DNA of 64,000 bases from Linum tenue (GCA_946122785.1 CAMGYJ010000011.1:41070513-41134512), one strand, 5' to 3'. Positions 13,582-26,715 are shown, counted from the first letter of the stretch. A program made the numbers and translations. Notes: generated by a model not told the origin, from the sequence alone.

Positions 13582-14362
13582 TTATTTTGCCTTACCTCTT
13601 AAGCTTGACATAACATAGAACCTATCCAGAACTATTCCTACACTTTTCAGAACATATGCCGACCGCACACTGAAATTGATCGGTAAATCATCTGCAAAAC
13701 ATATATGAGTTAGTCCTACTGACTTGCAATAGAGTGATACGGGACTTTTTTCCTTTGTGTACATTTTTTTTTATAATGATGATTAACTTAGATTAATAAA
13801 AGAAGTTTACAGAATACCTCCCACAATAAATGGAAGAAGCAGAAAAAGGAAACAGGAATCCCTGGTCAACAGAGACAAAAGGGCACAAAAACAGTATAGT
13901 AAGGGAAAAACTAGAATCAAAGCAGATGGAAACAAAGGGACAACACATCACAAGGGTAGCAGCAATGCACAGCAGAGTTAAACCATAATCAGACACTCCG
14001 ACAACGACAGAGGAGGAGACTCCCCTGATCTTTGTTTATCCTACCATGCGCAGTCGTCCACTCAACGCTCGCTGGTTTCTTCTTCCTTGAGGCAGAGATC
14101 ACATCAGTTTTCCAAATGGATACCTCTTTTCTTCAGGTAGTCAATGGTAAGGATCTTCTTATGCCATACAAGCCAAAGGAAACCGCAGATCTTTGTGGGA
14201 ACAATATTTCCACACAACCTGAGCAGGGAAATCTTCGACACCATAAAACTGATCCTCAACCTGCAACTTGTACATAGAACTCACAGAAAATTTATTATCA
14301 GAGCAAAGGTTCCAGACCATACGGCAAGGACCAATCGACAGTCTATCAGAATTTGCATTCAC
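13582..14362 (-). mobile_element. Two adjoining LINE fragments, minus strand
   Basis: On the minus strand, 14362-14159 encodes a zf-RVT-type segment (WNLCSDNKFSVSSMYKL and later KDLRFPLACMA) typical of the C terminus of plant LINE ORF2. It is followed by a 3' tail ending in an A-rich run at about 13775-13766. Directly beyond, 13764-13582 encodes a piece of another RT with LTHICFADDLPINF, the YADD-like catalytic box. Its order relative to the first piece shows that these are parts of two insertions or a rearranged copy. Confidence 0.7.
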
Positions 14363-14844
14363 CTTTTCTAACCGAATATATATCTCTCTCTCAGCCCACC
14401 CTGGAGAATAATAGAGAAAGGAATAATACTAATGTCCATTTATCATCTTTAATTACCGTCTATTTCAAGTTAGCACCTTATATCATGGTGGTATAAGATA
14501 GTATAAATTAGGATGAACATGTCCTTTTTGTGCAATTGTTTTAATTTGACTTAAAAATGAAGGTGATACATAGTGGTATCAATGTGGTAACGAGTGGTAA
14601 TATGTGTGGTAACATTTGGTACGAAAAACATTTTTGACCAATATATTACATACTTCCATAATAGAAAAGGGTATAAGAGTATTTTTATTTTTTTAAATAT
14701 TTAGTGGAGGGTTACTGCGAGATTTAGTGGGAAATCTGTAGGTGATTACTTGTCTGGAATAACCTGTATTTTTTCCTGCTTTTTTGCTTCTCTTCTACTT
14801 AAAGTTAATAAAATTATATCACCATTATAAAAAAAAATATATTT
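14363..14844. other. AT-rich intergenic DNA
   Basis: No gene or element ends were recognised. Phrases with 'gtggtaa' recur around 14570-14620, without a regular period. Confidence 0.3.
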
Positions 14845-15255
14845 ACATACTGTTTGGTATAAATGAATTTCATAAGTTTTGAAGAATTCATTTTAAAATG
14901 AAATATTTTTGTGTTTGTTATTAAAAAGAATTCATTTTCAATTCTAAATTTTGAATTCTACGGAATTGGAACTAATTATAGCAATTCCGAGGAATTGAGA
15001 TAGCATTTCCAATGAATTCCACAAGTATTTACTAATTATAATAGAATGACATGATTATCCTCTTTTATTAACTAAATTACTTATAAATATGACATACCAA
15101 ACACATAAATTCATTTGACAATGAATTCTACACGACACTTCAATGATTTGAATATAACATACCAAATATAGGATTTCATTTGACAATGAATTCTACACGG
15201 TAATTCATTTTACAATGAAATAAATTCTCGATTCATTTAGCACCAAACAGTATGT
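14845..15255. mobile_element. MITE-like element with terminal inverted repeats
   Basis: The left end ACATACTGTTTGGT (from 14845) is the exact inverse of ACCAAACAGTATGT (ending at 15255). The interior (about 410 bp in all) has no coding frame and repeats 'gaattc' and 'aattcattt' motifs in both orientations, making it largely self-complementary. This fits a non-autonomous DNA transposon. No clear target-site duplication was seen, so the superfamily is open. Confidence 0.65.
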
Positions 15256-15260
15256 TAGTG

Positions 15261-15506
15261 GAGGGCTGATATATCACAATGTTATTCAATATTTCAATTG
15301 CCTCGGTAATTGGAGATGTATCGTTCTGTTCTATGATATAGTTCGATAAGTTAAAAGAGTATTCACCACGAGTAAGAAAAGTTGAGGGCTGATATATCAC
15401 AATGTTATTCAATATTTCAATTGCCTCGGTAATTGGAGATGTATCGTTCTGTTCTATGATATAGTTCGATAAGTTAAAAGAGTATTCACCACGAGTAAGA
15501 AAAGTT
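15261..15506. repeat. Two-copy 123-bp tandem duplication
   Basis: The block starting at 15261 recurs from 15384 with no difference seen by eye except at the very edges. The period of 123 bp equals 41 codons, so the minus-strand frame 15553-15233 is kept open and repeats the same 41-residue unit (containing NLSNYIIEQNDTSPITEAIE) twice. It abuts the right end of the MITE at 14845-15255. I do not recognise the encoded peptide, and the frame may be fortuitous. Confidence 0.8.
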
Positions 15507-16207
15507 GAAATAGAAAGGAGAGAAAGAGCGAACAGATTCTGTAATTTGTGCACATATTGTAGTTAGTTCACTTTTGTCTTTCTTATCTTTTGTCAATGAG
15601 GTTAATGTTAGAGATCGGAAACAACCAAGAGTTACTTTATTTTTAGATAGGTTTGAAGACCAAGATAATGAGATATAAACAGAGAAACATGGAGGGTTTC
15701 TAACATTTTCATAAGAAAATATCAAATCCGCAGTTTGAAAATTGAAGAAAAAAACAATTGCGCCAAGTTTGATTGATAGACGTACGGAACTAAGTAAAAT
15801 TCGTTTTATTACCACCAATACCATAAAAAGTGTAATTCTACGTAGTAGTGGAAAAGGGGTAAAAGCGTAGAATCAAAGCGTAAAAGTGCAAGTTTTTGAC
15901 GCATACTGTAAAATGACTAAAATTCTATTGAGTATAACATATACTATGGAAAATATGAGTGCACAAAATGTAAATGAGTTAATAAGTACCCGCAATTCAA
16001 GTCTAAAGTAGAGCAACTCATAACATCTTAACAATAAGTTCATAAACATAGAACTTAACAGTAAGTCACCTTCCCCTCTATCTCTATGCTAATGAATTTG
16101 GGAAGGGCCTAACTGGTGAATTAGATTTACTCAATTAAAGCTGAAAACGCATCCCAGTACCTGATATGTATCTCTTAATCTCATATATATATATATATGG
16201 TGGCTAC
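15507..16207. other. AT-rich intergenic DNA
   Basis: A minus-strand frame (15824-15486) overlaps the end of the tandem duplication and vaguely resembles a degenerate gene piece, but no family motif could be named. The rest is low-complexity DNA, with a TA microsatellite at about 16184-16199. Confidence 0.3.
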
Positions 16208-16597
16208 TTCGGTGCACTCACTTTTTTGGGTGCATTCAGTGCACCCACCTCTAAAAGTGGTCATAATACATCAAATTTTGAAATTTAATGGGTAGCAATA
16301 GTCTCATATGATGATATAACACAAAATCACAACTAATCAACCCATTACCCTAACCTATTAACATTCAATTTTGAATCTAAACCCAAAATCCCAAATTGTA
16401 AACCCTAACCCTAAATTCCTAAACCCCCAATCATTCAAATTAAAGTGAATCTTGAATGATTTTTGTAAAAATTCATGTGGTTCTTGTTCATCATACTACA
16501 AGTGATGATTGTCATCGTTTTCACATGAATCGCCTGCTCAGAATGACGATTATGAGGCGGGTGCATTGAATGCACCCAAAAAAGTGAGTGCACCGAA
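16208..16597. mobile_element. MITE with about 44-bp terminal inverted repeats in a TA microsatellite
   Basis: The left terminus (16208-16251, beginning TTCGGTGCACTCAC) is the inverse of the right terminus (16553-16597) with few mismatches. The repeats contain 'gggtgcatt.a.tgcaccc', which is itself palindromic. The interior is about 300 bp and non-coding. Stretches of (TA)n sit on both outer sides, suggesting insertion into, or duplication of, a TA-rich target. It is a non-autonomous DNA transposon; the superfamily cannot be fixed without a clean target duplication. Confidence 0.75.
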
Positions 16598-16992
16598 AAC
16601 ATAACTATATATATATATATAATCTTGTTTGTGATTTACCTTTTAAAATATACTTTTTATAATTAATTTCATGAAAAGAATACCGATTTAGTGAACCAAA
16701 AGCGTAAAAGCGTAAATTTTTATGCTTTAGACTGCAATTAAGTCTGGTTTTTATACACTAGAGATTTTATATGGAAATAAAAACATTTTGATGATCTAGA
16801 AGTATAAAAACGTAAACTTTTAAGTATTAAAACGCGATTTTAACTGCATTGATTACCGCAAGCAACCTCTCAAAACCGGCAAGTAATAACAAGATATGGA
16901 TCCCAACTTATATATGCGTACTTATCTGAGAAAAGCTATAAATAGACTATAGCCATGCATGCATATTGCATGATATACATGGATATGATCGA
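16598..16992. other. Downstream flank of the citrate-binding-protein gene
   Basis: AT-rich DNA that presumably holds the 3'UTR and polyadenylation signals of the minus-strand gene starting at 18364. No other feature was recognised. Confidence 0.4.
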
Positions 16993-18364
16993 TTACTTCT
17001 TGTAAATTTTGATGTTCTTCCACCGTGCTTCCATGTAATGGCTAGCTTTCTTCCGGCAGGAATACACCCCACACTTGAAGTAACAAGCCCCTTTCCCGCC
17101 GTCTTTCCCGACGATCTTCAGGTCGCCGTCAACGATCACCGACAGCTTCCCTTTCTCTATGTCGTGGATCACGTTCAGCTTGAACCACCTGTCCACGATG
17201 TTGGGAACAATGGGCTTCTTCCAGAAGTACCAAAGGTCGTTGCCGATCACCCTGAGCTGCAGAGTGAGGGTGCTTATTGTTCTTCCGCCGTGGATTTGGA
17301 ATATCGTCACTCCGTGCGATCCTTTCGGCACGAACGCGTAGCCTTCGAATTGCCACACTCCTGATGAGTAATCCAGGCCCTGTATATATATGTGCATGTG
17401 GACAAAAGAGAGTTCTCCCCATATTACCATGGATGAAGAAAAGAGAAAGATCCAAGTTTTTAACTTTAATGTTTTTTTTTTCCAACTGCGAGATATATAG
17501 ATTTATGTTCCTATTTCAGAAGCTATAAAAACGTTACTTCTAAGGGCTTGTTTGGCTGTTTAATGTTCTTTTAGGCAGCCAGTTGAGGATTTGCATGACA
17601 ACCAAAAGTTTTTTCTTGTCAAGTGGATAATACGATCAAATCGAAAGGAAAACACGACGCACGTGCATAGATTAAGAAAAAATCCAGTCAAAGTCAGCAC
17701 GAGCTATATAATAGATAATTATTCAACAAGTTGTTTAGCAAGCATGCATGCGTTATGAGATGATTTTTTAAAGAAAAAACATGATTTTTCACATTACATT
17801 TTTTTTGTTTAATTTCGATACCAAAATCACGTCATTCTGGCAGCATTTAATAATAAAATAAAATACTTTAACGATGGTTCGGTAAAACCCGAAAATTTTA
17901 AAACATTAATCATCGGAAATTCTTGCAAAAACCAAGCATGCACTATATTCCGAATTCTGATATCACATAGTTTTTAAAAATCCAATTATTTACCAACAAA
18001 TACATAATTTCTGGAAATCTGTGCATTTTTCTAGATATGCTTTCGAAATGATCACTAAAAAAAAAAAAGAGGCAATACCTACCTTGATTCTGATTTCGGT
18101 CCGAGGCAAGGTAGTGCTGTGGGGTTTGAAAGGCTTGTCGTCGTCGTAGACCCACAACAGATGCACTCCATTCTTGAAGCTGTACCGCTTCTCCAACGGC
18201 ACGTCGTACGGCTTCTGCAGCTTGAAGTTCCGTTCCGTCAGCTGAACTCGTTTGAACCCGTCAGCGGGATCCGAATCTCGTCGCTGAACATCAACTTCTG
18301 CCGTCGCCAAAACTGCCGTCCCGATCGCAAGAACAGACAAAACAGCAGCTGCCATGACGACCAT
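16993..18364 (-). CDS. Citrate-binding protein-like (alginate lyase 2 fold), 2 exons, 222 aa
   Basis: Related to the rubber-tree citrate-binding protein family, secreted or vacuolar plant proteins with the concanavalin-like alginate-lyase-2 fold. No enzymatic activity should be assumed. Exon 1 is 18364-18083 (94 codons) and exon 2 is 17379-16993 (128 codons plus stop). The junction is GT-AG, phase 0. Residues 1-22 are a hydrophobic signal peptide ending near ATA. Family motifs follow: DPADGFKRVQLTERNFKLQK, KPYDVPLEKRYS, GVHLLWVYDD, KPFKPHSTTLPRTEIRIK, GLDYSSGVWQFEGY, PNIVDRWFKLNVIHD and CYFKCGVYSC, with C-terminal YMEARWKNIKIYKK. The length matches the family (about 220 aa) and the frame is intact. 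The 703-bp intron is AT-rich. A Met at residue 4 is an alternative start. Confidence 0.92.
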
Positions 18365-19588
18365 CCCCCTGAAGAAAATAATGATGTCTTAGTTTCTTTC
18401 TTCTTTAGGTTATGAATAGTGAAAGCTATATATATATATATATATTAGTTTGGCATGAACCAATCTCCTGAAGGAATAATGATGGTGACGTCCGGCGGCC
18501 TGCTGGGCTGAGATATGGAATAAATGGGTATTCTGCGTTCATATTTGTTACTGACCCCTGGATATAAGGTAGAGGACGATCAAATTCGATTTCGGAAAGG
18601 TAACTTTCCAAGCTTAGGCAGAGTGATTGGTTTGTACAAATTCCAGAAGTTGGGGACTCTCATAAATTAGGACCAACTCTATATATTACTGCCAAAGGTA
18701 AGCATCCCGGGAGAAGTTAAAACTGCATGCCCAGTACTGTAAGTAGCTGGTTTGATTTTTTTTTATGTGAGATTAATTAACCGAAATTTGAACGAGATTT
18801 TTTTGTTGTTTTTTGTTTTAATAGCAATTCAATCTTTATCTTTTCTACTTTATATATATTTTCAAACTGGTTACTTAAATTTTGATTCCTTCCGTCTTAC
18901 AAAAAAAAGTAGGATTTGGCTTAGAACTTGTCCTTTAGCACCATTAGATTTGACTAGGTCCTGCGGGCCCGGAACTCCAAAGTGGTGTTCGGTGATGGAA
19001 GACACAAGATTCTGAGGTGTTATAATCTTATATTCTTATTAGAAGTTAGAGTATGCAAATTTAATCGGATCGGATTAATTACCCTTTGGTTTCGGCATAA
19101 ATAGAAACCAAAAACCAGACCATTCTTTAAATAGTTTAACTGGAAGCAGATCAAACGACGGGTGGGTTTGATACCATTAATATTTTATAATTTATATCCC
19201 AATATTAATGGACATCACATAACACAACATAATATTCACAAAATATTATTTATTCTCCACCTTTAGAAGTCGATAGGCACTGTGTAGTGAGATTAGAAAA
19301 TATGATGACTATTCGATAGTATAAATAAGAAACAACATTTTGTCATGTAAAAATATGGTGCAGGTCATTGGTGGTGACCAGGCAATCCACCCACCATCCA
19401 CCCAATTAAATGCGGGTAGGAGATTTATCAATCCGCAATATCCATCCACATCAATCACCTAACCACTGAAATTTCGGTTATTTGTGGGTGGATCAATGTC
19501 AAACCGCAGATAAACCATCCATATGCCTAGCCCTTATGTTATGGTCCACTGAAAATCTGAAATACACCTCAAATTTTGCAGAGGATTA
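18365..19588. other. Upstream flank of the citrate-binding-protein gene and intergenic DNA
   Basis: The 5' flank of the minus-strand gene carries a TA microsatellite at about 18429-18445. The following kilobase is AT-rich, with no recognisable gene or paired repeat. Confidence 0.35.
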
Positions 19589-19985
19589 GACCATCTCCAT
19601 CCAATTGCTTATTGCTATTGCTTATTGGGTGGAATCCTATGTGGCAATAGCTTTAAGCAATTGCAAGGATGTAGCACTTCTTTCTTATTTAGCAAGATTG
19701 CTAAATAAGCAATCCCCTTTGCAATGCCACATAAGCAATTGGGACCCACACATTCATGCACTCAAATTCTTTCTTTTTTCTTTCTTTCTTTTCTATCCAC
19801 TTTGTACACATAAAATGTATTATTAAGGAAAAGAATATGTAGTAGGTCCCATCAATTGCAATTGCTAACTTATTGCAGGGATGCAGGTGGTTTGAAAGGT
19901 TGAATTGAATAGTTGCTAAAGTTAGTGATGTGGATGTGGGGTCCATTTATGAAATGGCTAACCTATTGCAGGGATGGAGATGGTC
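19589..19985. mobile_element. Tourist-like (PIF/Harbinger) MITE with TTA target duplication
   Basis: The left end GACCATCTCCATCC (from 19589) is the exact inverse of the right end GGATGGAGATGGTC (ending 19985). A TTA trinucleotide lies immediately outside both ends (19586-19588 and 19986-19988), the target duplication typical of PIF/Harbinger elements. The 397-bp interior is non-coding and contains several 'gcaattgc'-type short inverted repeats. It is a non-autonomous element. Confidence 0.85.
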
Positions 19986-20750
19986 TTACAATGTAGCCTA
20001 ATAGGTTATAAAACTGGTTCAAGATATAGAATGGTTCTGGAAACATGATTTAACAGAGAATACAGAGATTTCATTGCAAGAGTAAACAAGTAAGTAGACA
20101 AGTGGTCTCTTGCCTTACCCTTTCTTGGTTGAGAAGAAACCACACAAATCTCGATGAACTGATATACGAGATTTAGCAGTATAGATACACTCCCGAATCC
20201 ATTGTAAAAAATCTTGAGGAAATCCTATCACTGACTTAGACGTACTCAACTAGAAATTTTCAATTAACGAAATCGAAAGCCTTCATCAAATCTACTCTAA
20301 TGGCACAATGAGAATATAAGTGTTTTATATTATATCCCCTACTAACTCCCGAGCCATAAGTATGTTATTGACTATTCTTTGTTCACTTATAATGCAAGAT
20401 TGATTTGGACTAATAATGCTCCTAAGCACATTCCTCATCCTAGCTGCCAATTTTTTTATATGATTTTATATAGAACATTCACTCAAGAAATAGGCCTAAA
20501 CTTGTTTAAGTGTATTGCAGTAGCTAGGTATTTTTGGTATAATGTGCCATGTCCTATGATAAACCGTAACCTACTATGAACCCCTTAGGCTTTGGTGCTC
20601 GATGACTATCCATAGCAAACACTACATTCCTCATATCCTCTACAGATACTTTAGCATATAAACTCTGCTGCACCTCTTTGCCCAAATTTTTTAACAATAA
20701 CTTCTCGAATATCTCTCGATCGAATTGCATTAACATTTGTATCAAACAGT
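19986..20750 (-). mobile_element. LINE fragments, minus strand
   Basis: Minus-strand 20745-20554 encodes a piece before the RT (LGKEVQQSLYAKVSVEDMRN, then VVFAMDSHRAPKPKGF, the usual D..KAPGPDGF box). Downstream, to about 20220, degenerate RT frames include a KAFD-like block. Many stops are present. It is a decayed copy of the same LINE group seen elsewhere in the window. Confidence 0.65.
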
Positions 20751-21299
20751 TTTGATAATATCAGAACCTCTTCTACCATATATAAATTCTTTTCTCATAG
20801 GTTACGTATTTGCTCTTCTGTTAATTTTCCCCCCGTTCCGGTAGGTTCCATCATTTAGTTCTTTGAGTAGAAAATAAAAGTAAAATATAGAATTCGTAAA
20901 AATAAGTAAAATACAGAGTGAACCTTAAAAGATGATAGTACTAGTTATAAATGGTGAATTGTACCGTGCACTAATAAAGTATATGTGATACTGGCATTTC
21001 TCAATAAAATCAATGTATAATATTAATCATCACAAAATAACACTTTCAATCTTTGAATGGAGTAAATTTTAATAAAGAAACCTCTTTTTCGTAAATCAAC
21101 AGCTCTTGCAATAATCCCCTCGCAAATTTAAATAAAAAATAACTAAAACTTGCATTATAAAAAAAATTAAATGACTAAATATCACTCTAGTTTTACAATT
21201 ATCGCTCCGCCTATTGTCCGGGTTCTTTCTCTCTTTTCATGCTAGACATTAATTTCCTTACTTATTTTGCTAAGTCTGGAGAGAACATAGTTGAGGAGG
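20751..21299. other. AT-rich intergenic DNA ending in LINE-derived sequence
   Basis: No gene is seen. The part at 21225-21299 resembles 50440-50525 ('ctctcttttcat', then 'acatagttgag'), so it is probably the continuation of the LINE-derived segment interrupted by the MITE that follows. Confidence 0.4.
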
Positions 21300-21597
21300 A
21301 ATTTTACAATGCTATATAGTATTGGTGCTATAGGTGTTTGCATTTATGGTACAACTTGAAATTGTACTTTTAACGTTATGGTACAACTTTAGATTATACA
21401 TATACTGTTTGTACAAATTCTTTTATGATACAGCTTGAAGTACCTTTATGTGATGATACAACTTCAATTGTAAAGTTGTACCATAACATAATGGTACAAA
21501 TTCTTTTATGGTACAATCTAAACTTATACATTTCATAATATACAACTTTAAGTTGTACATTAAAGCACCAATAGTATATAGCATAGTAGAAATGCTC
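21300..21597. mobile_element. MITE-like inverted-repeat element
   Basis: The left end (ttttacaatgctatatag, then tattggtgct, from about 21303) and the right end (agcaccaata, then tatatagcat, then a stretch ending near 21597) are inverse copies over about 30 bp with a few mismatches. The interior is rich in repeated 'gtacaactt' and 'aagttgtac' motifs, giving strong self-complementarity. It interrupts LINE-derived sequence whose uninterrupted relative is at 50440-51160. No coding capacity. Confidence 0.65.
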
Positions 21598-22190
21598 CAT
21601 AGTTGAGACTTTCTAAGTTGTTCAACTGCTACCTTTATAACTGTCTAGGTGATAGATTAGGAGATTATGATACATAGAACTTCAGTCCCAATTCCCATAA
21701 CTCTCACATCTGTGAGTATATTCCCATATACATCAATCTGAAGTCTTATAGTACTTCTTGAATTCGTGCTCTTTACCATGCTTTGGAAGAATTTGGTATT
21801 TCTGTCTAAGAAATTGTTCTTCATTTTTTTTTTTTTCAATTTTAGAAGCTAGACCATACACCTCTATTCAACTATAGGAGATTATGAGGCAAGGCATTCT
21901 AACACTTCTAGTTGAGCCACAATAAACTTTGATTGTGCAAACTACCTTCACTCGTTGAAGCCTCCAGAAAATGAAATACTTACAAAAAAATTTATTATGA
22001 TTTTCCGGCGATACATTCATAATTAATGATTATGCTTTGACCCATAAGCATTTATAGTTTATTATCACGATCTACCAATTTGATTTATGATTCAACTAAT
22101 TTCACAAAGATTTCTTTTATCATTAAGTCAACTGGATTTTGAAGACCAATTCAAATCTCAGCTACGTTTAGTATACATCTCTTTCCAACT
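21598..22190 (-). mobile_element. LINE-derived fragment, minus strand
   Basis: Minus-strand 21839-21657 encodes a piece between endonuclease and RT (NNFLDRNTKFFQSMVKS, then YGNILTDVRVMG). A closely related piece is encoded at 51123-50902 (FFHSMVNSRNSRSIIIQLID, then EYGNILTYV). The flanking non-coding sequence on both sides is also alike between the two loci, so they are copies of one family or products of a segmental duplication. Confidence 0.7.
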
Positions 22191-22452
22191 GAAAACAAAA
22201 AGTGCCAAAAGAATTTATTTCGAACATCTAGCTTCATAAGTAGATGATCAATTACACGATGAGAATGAATTACAAATCGAAACATCAATTAAACTTTAGA
22301 ACATATATAATAGAGATGCAACAAACACTTAGTACAACGACAGTAGAGCAATTAAACCAAATAATAACCTTCCTCCAAAGAGACCCACAAACAAATTAGA
22401 GAAGCCAAATAACCAGAAACCAACATCCACACATAATTAATCATGATCATAA

Positions 22453-24063
<1,611 letters not shown>

Positions 24064-24140
24064 TTCTGTGTGTGTATGATGAAAGGCAGCAGCTAAGGTG
24101 TCAGTGGTTGCGATGAAAGAGTTAGTGTTTGTGCTGCTGT

Positions 24141-24149
24141 TTATATAGT
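24141..24149 (-). promoter_or_regulatory. TATA box of the peroxidase gene
   Basis: Read on the minus strand, the sequence is CTATATAAA, about 78 bp upstream of the start codon at 24063. This spacing leaves a 5'UTR of roughly 45 nt, which is usual for plant peroxidase genes. Confidence 0.6.
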
Positions 24150-25497
24150 TCAGTGGAACTAACTTATTCGTTATAATATTATATTGTATGGGAAAAGGTC
24201 AAACAGTCTTGTATCGCTGCTTCACAGTTCACAGGTCCAACAAACAAATGGAGCCAAGTTTAGCAATCCGAAGGTCAGAAGGATTGCGACTTAGCTTTTG
24301 TTTATTTATTTATTTATAAATAACGACTTAGCTTTTGTTTTCTTTCCTGTTTTTGTTTCTCTTCTTGCGTTGACTTCTTTGGACAGCCGGCTCCTTGACT
24401 TTGTAGACATAGCATGCATCTTGTTGGAGTTATGAAAGAATACAGCAAGTATGACAACTAACAAGTGAAAGTAACCAACGTCGATTATGGTGTTAGATGA
24501 ATTCATGTGTACAGTATATCATCTGGTTTACCACCATTATGATGATCGTCGTAAAACTTGAACTAAGAATCGCTTCAAGAAAAAAATAATATTGTTGGTT
24601 TAATGCATCAAATATAGTGCAAGATTTGAATTTAGGTGAATTATTATCACTTAAATTAATTGTGTGGGATTTCATTTGGATGAATGAATTTCCTTTATAA
24701 TTCTTTTGGCATCTTACAAACCCTTTTATAAGGCTATAAATTGAGTTTCTTTGTGGTTGGGAATAAAAATATGCAACAAACATGCAAGTGATAAACGTTT
24801 TTGGATGTTCTACGGTCGTATTCCATAAGGTCTTTTACTGCGCAACTACTCAAACCATACCATCTTTTCGAACAAGAATATGAAAGACTCAAGGAGTTTT
24901 ATTCGAATAGGCATTAAAGTAACACAAGCAAGAAAAGTAAAAGATTTTTAGGGATTTTTTCAAATGATATAGATGTGTGAAAGTAAAGAATGAGGTATCA
25001 CGAGAGGGTAATTTTTTTAACAAACTAGATGATACTAAGTACAATGAATATATTAGTATATTATAGAATCATATGCGTCAATGATAAGAAAGTATTAATA
25101 CTAGATAAACATCGATGATCATTGTGTAATCAAAACTAAAAGCATCCATACACACATGATTTGCATTAAAATTTAAAAGCATAAACACAAGCATCATATG
25201 AAATCATGACATCAATACATATAAAGATAAACTAGTTCAACTTCCGAGGAAATAAATTTCGAAATAGCTACGCAAAAAAGAGAAGGAGTGTAACACCATC
25301 AATGATGAAGGCATATCCTTAGCTGACCCGTCTCCTACGAATGTCAATCTCTCACTCGAACAAAGTGTCTACAGAAGTATTGAATGGAATCGTGCAAGCT
25401 ACTAAACTAATGAGTCTAGCTCCCTATTTATAGAGGTAGAACTCGGCCAAAACCTTCTTAACCCTAACACGACAAGTTCTCTCTTACTCGGGGACGA
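24150..25497. other. Peroxidase upstream flank and unrecognised repeat-like DNA
   Basis: No gene is supported. A minus-strand TATA-like CTATAAATAGG lies near 25423-25433, with GC-richer sequence around it, as in the promoter part of an LTR or other repeat. No paired terminal repeat was found. Confidence 0.35.
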
Positions 25498-25502
25498 AGC
25501 AT

Positions 25503-25791
25503 TGTTAGAGTGTTGTATAAGATCCAGCATAACCTTCTCCCAACAACTCGAGTTATTGGGACCAACTGGTTCTTGGCATGATATCAGAGATGGTTGACCA
25601 AGTGGTCGTGTGTTCAAATCTCCGCGACCCCCAATATTAACGGCTTATTAAGCACAAAGTATGGTGGACCTGTGCAAACTTCAAGCCCGTGAGTTGGCTT
25701 TCATTTGAGGGGGCATGTTAGAGTGTGGTATAAGATCCAGCATAACCTTCTCCCAACCACTCGAGTTATTGGGACCAATTGGTTCTTGGCA
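25503..25791 (+). mobile_element. TRIM retrotransposon (289 bp) with AGCAT target duplication
   Basis: A terminal-repeat retrotransposon in miniature. Two 76-bp LTRs (25503-25578 and 25716-25791), each TGTTAGAGTG...CTTGGCA, differ at a few positions. The 5' LTR is followed at once by a decayed initiator-Met primer site (TGATATCAGAGA against the usual TGGTATCAGAGC). The 3' LTR is preceded by the purine tract TTTGAGGGGGCA. The flanks carry the 5-bp duplication AGCAT (25498-25502 and 25792-25796). There is no coding capacity. It is related to the TRIM at 53282-53616. Confidence 0.9.
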
Positions 25792-26715
25792 AGCATAGCC
25801 TAAAGATTTTGTTATTTGGGCTTGGGCTGTAGATTGGTGGCTTGGTGGAGACTGGAACTGCCACGTGTTTTCTTCGTGGAGCTTAGCTCCTTAGCCCATA
25901 AGAAAACTCTCTTGAAGATTTCTCCATTATTTGACCCAGGTTTGCTTAGGAGGCAGTTGGACCCGGCACTGGCAACGTCATTGGTTCTTGCTCCTGTTTG
26001 GACCGAGTGTCCCTCCATTAGGCTCCTCTTAGGGATTATACATGGTTCCTAGTAGGTTTCTCTATAATTGGACCTCATCTTTATCATATAAACTATATAT
26101 TTTCTCTCTTTGTCTTCCTTGGTCCTCCGGAATCATTTAATGCTAGAGCCAAATCTTCCTGATTGTATTTTACATTGGAAAGCACAAAAACATACCAAGA
26201 AGATATAAGAGAATACAAAAACACAACTTAGGTCTATGAAATTCCCATTGATAAAATAGTTATGATTTGAATATAAAATTTATGAGAAAGTACTAAAAAT
26301 GTATTGATAGAAGGGGAAAATGTATAAAATATGGGAGTGATAACACTATAAATAGATTGTCACTGACACCCACCGATTCTTCCAACTCTTTTATTCTCAT
26401 AAAATTGTAGAATATATTCTTGAGTGTTTTTTTCTTTCTGTTGTGAGTTTTCTACCTACTACAAAACTTTTCACTCTAAATATTATTCTTTGATCATTAT
26501 GGATTTAATGGCTTGTCCAATACGTGATTTTCTTCCTCCACTTTGGAGTGTTTTCCACGTAAATTTGATGTTTTGTCTTCGGTTATTCTCAGCTCTGTTT
26601 TATTTTAATTTTAAAATTGGATTTGCTTCCACTAATGCTATTTTTTCCATTGTCAAAAGTCTTAAAATGAAAACAAGTATTAAAGTTTTGACAACCAATT
26701 GAACTTATCAACAAG
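25792..26715. other. Unrecognised DNA, possibly the 5' LTR of a copia element
   Basis: The interval before the copia gag remnant holds a plus-strand TATA-like CTATAAATAGA (about 26348-26358) and T-rich leader sequence. This could be a decayed LTR, but its mate was not found. The GC-richer part at 25800-26050 was not recognised. Confidence 0.35.

Noticed and set aside
18426..18611. Minus-strand 61-codon frame upstream of the citrate-binding-protein gene
   Set aside because: It has no family motif and ends in a TA microsatellite; the signal peptide start at 18364 needs no upstream exon.
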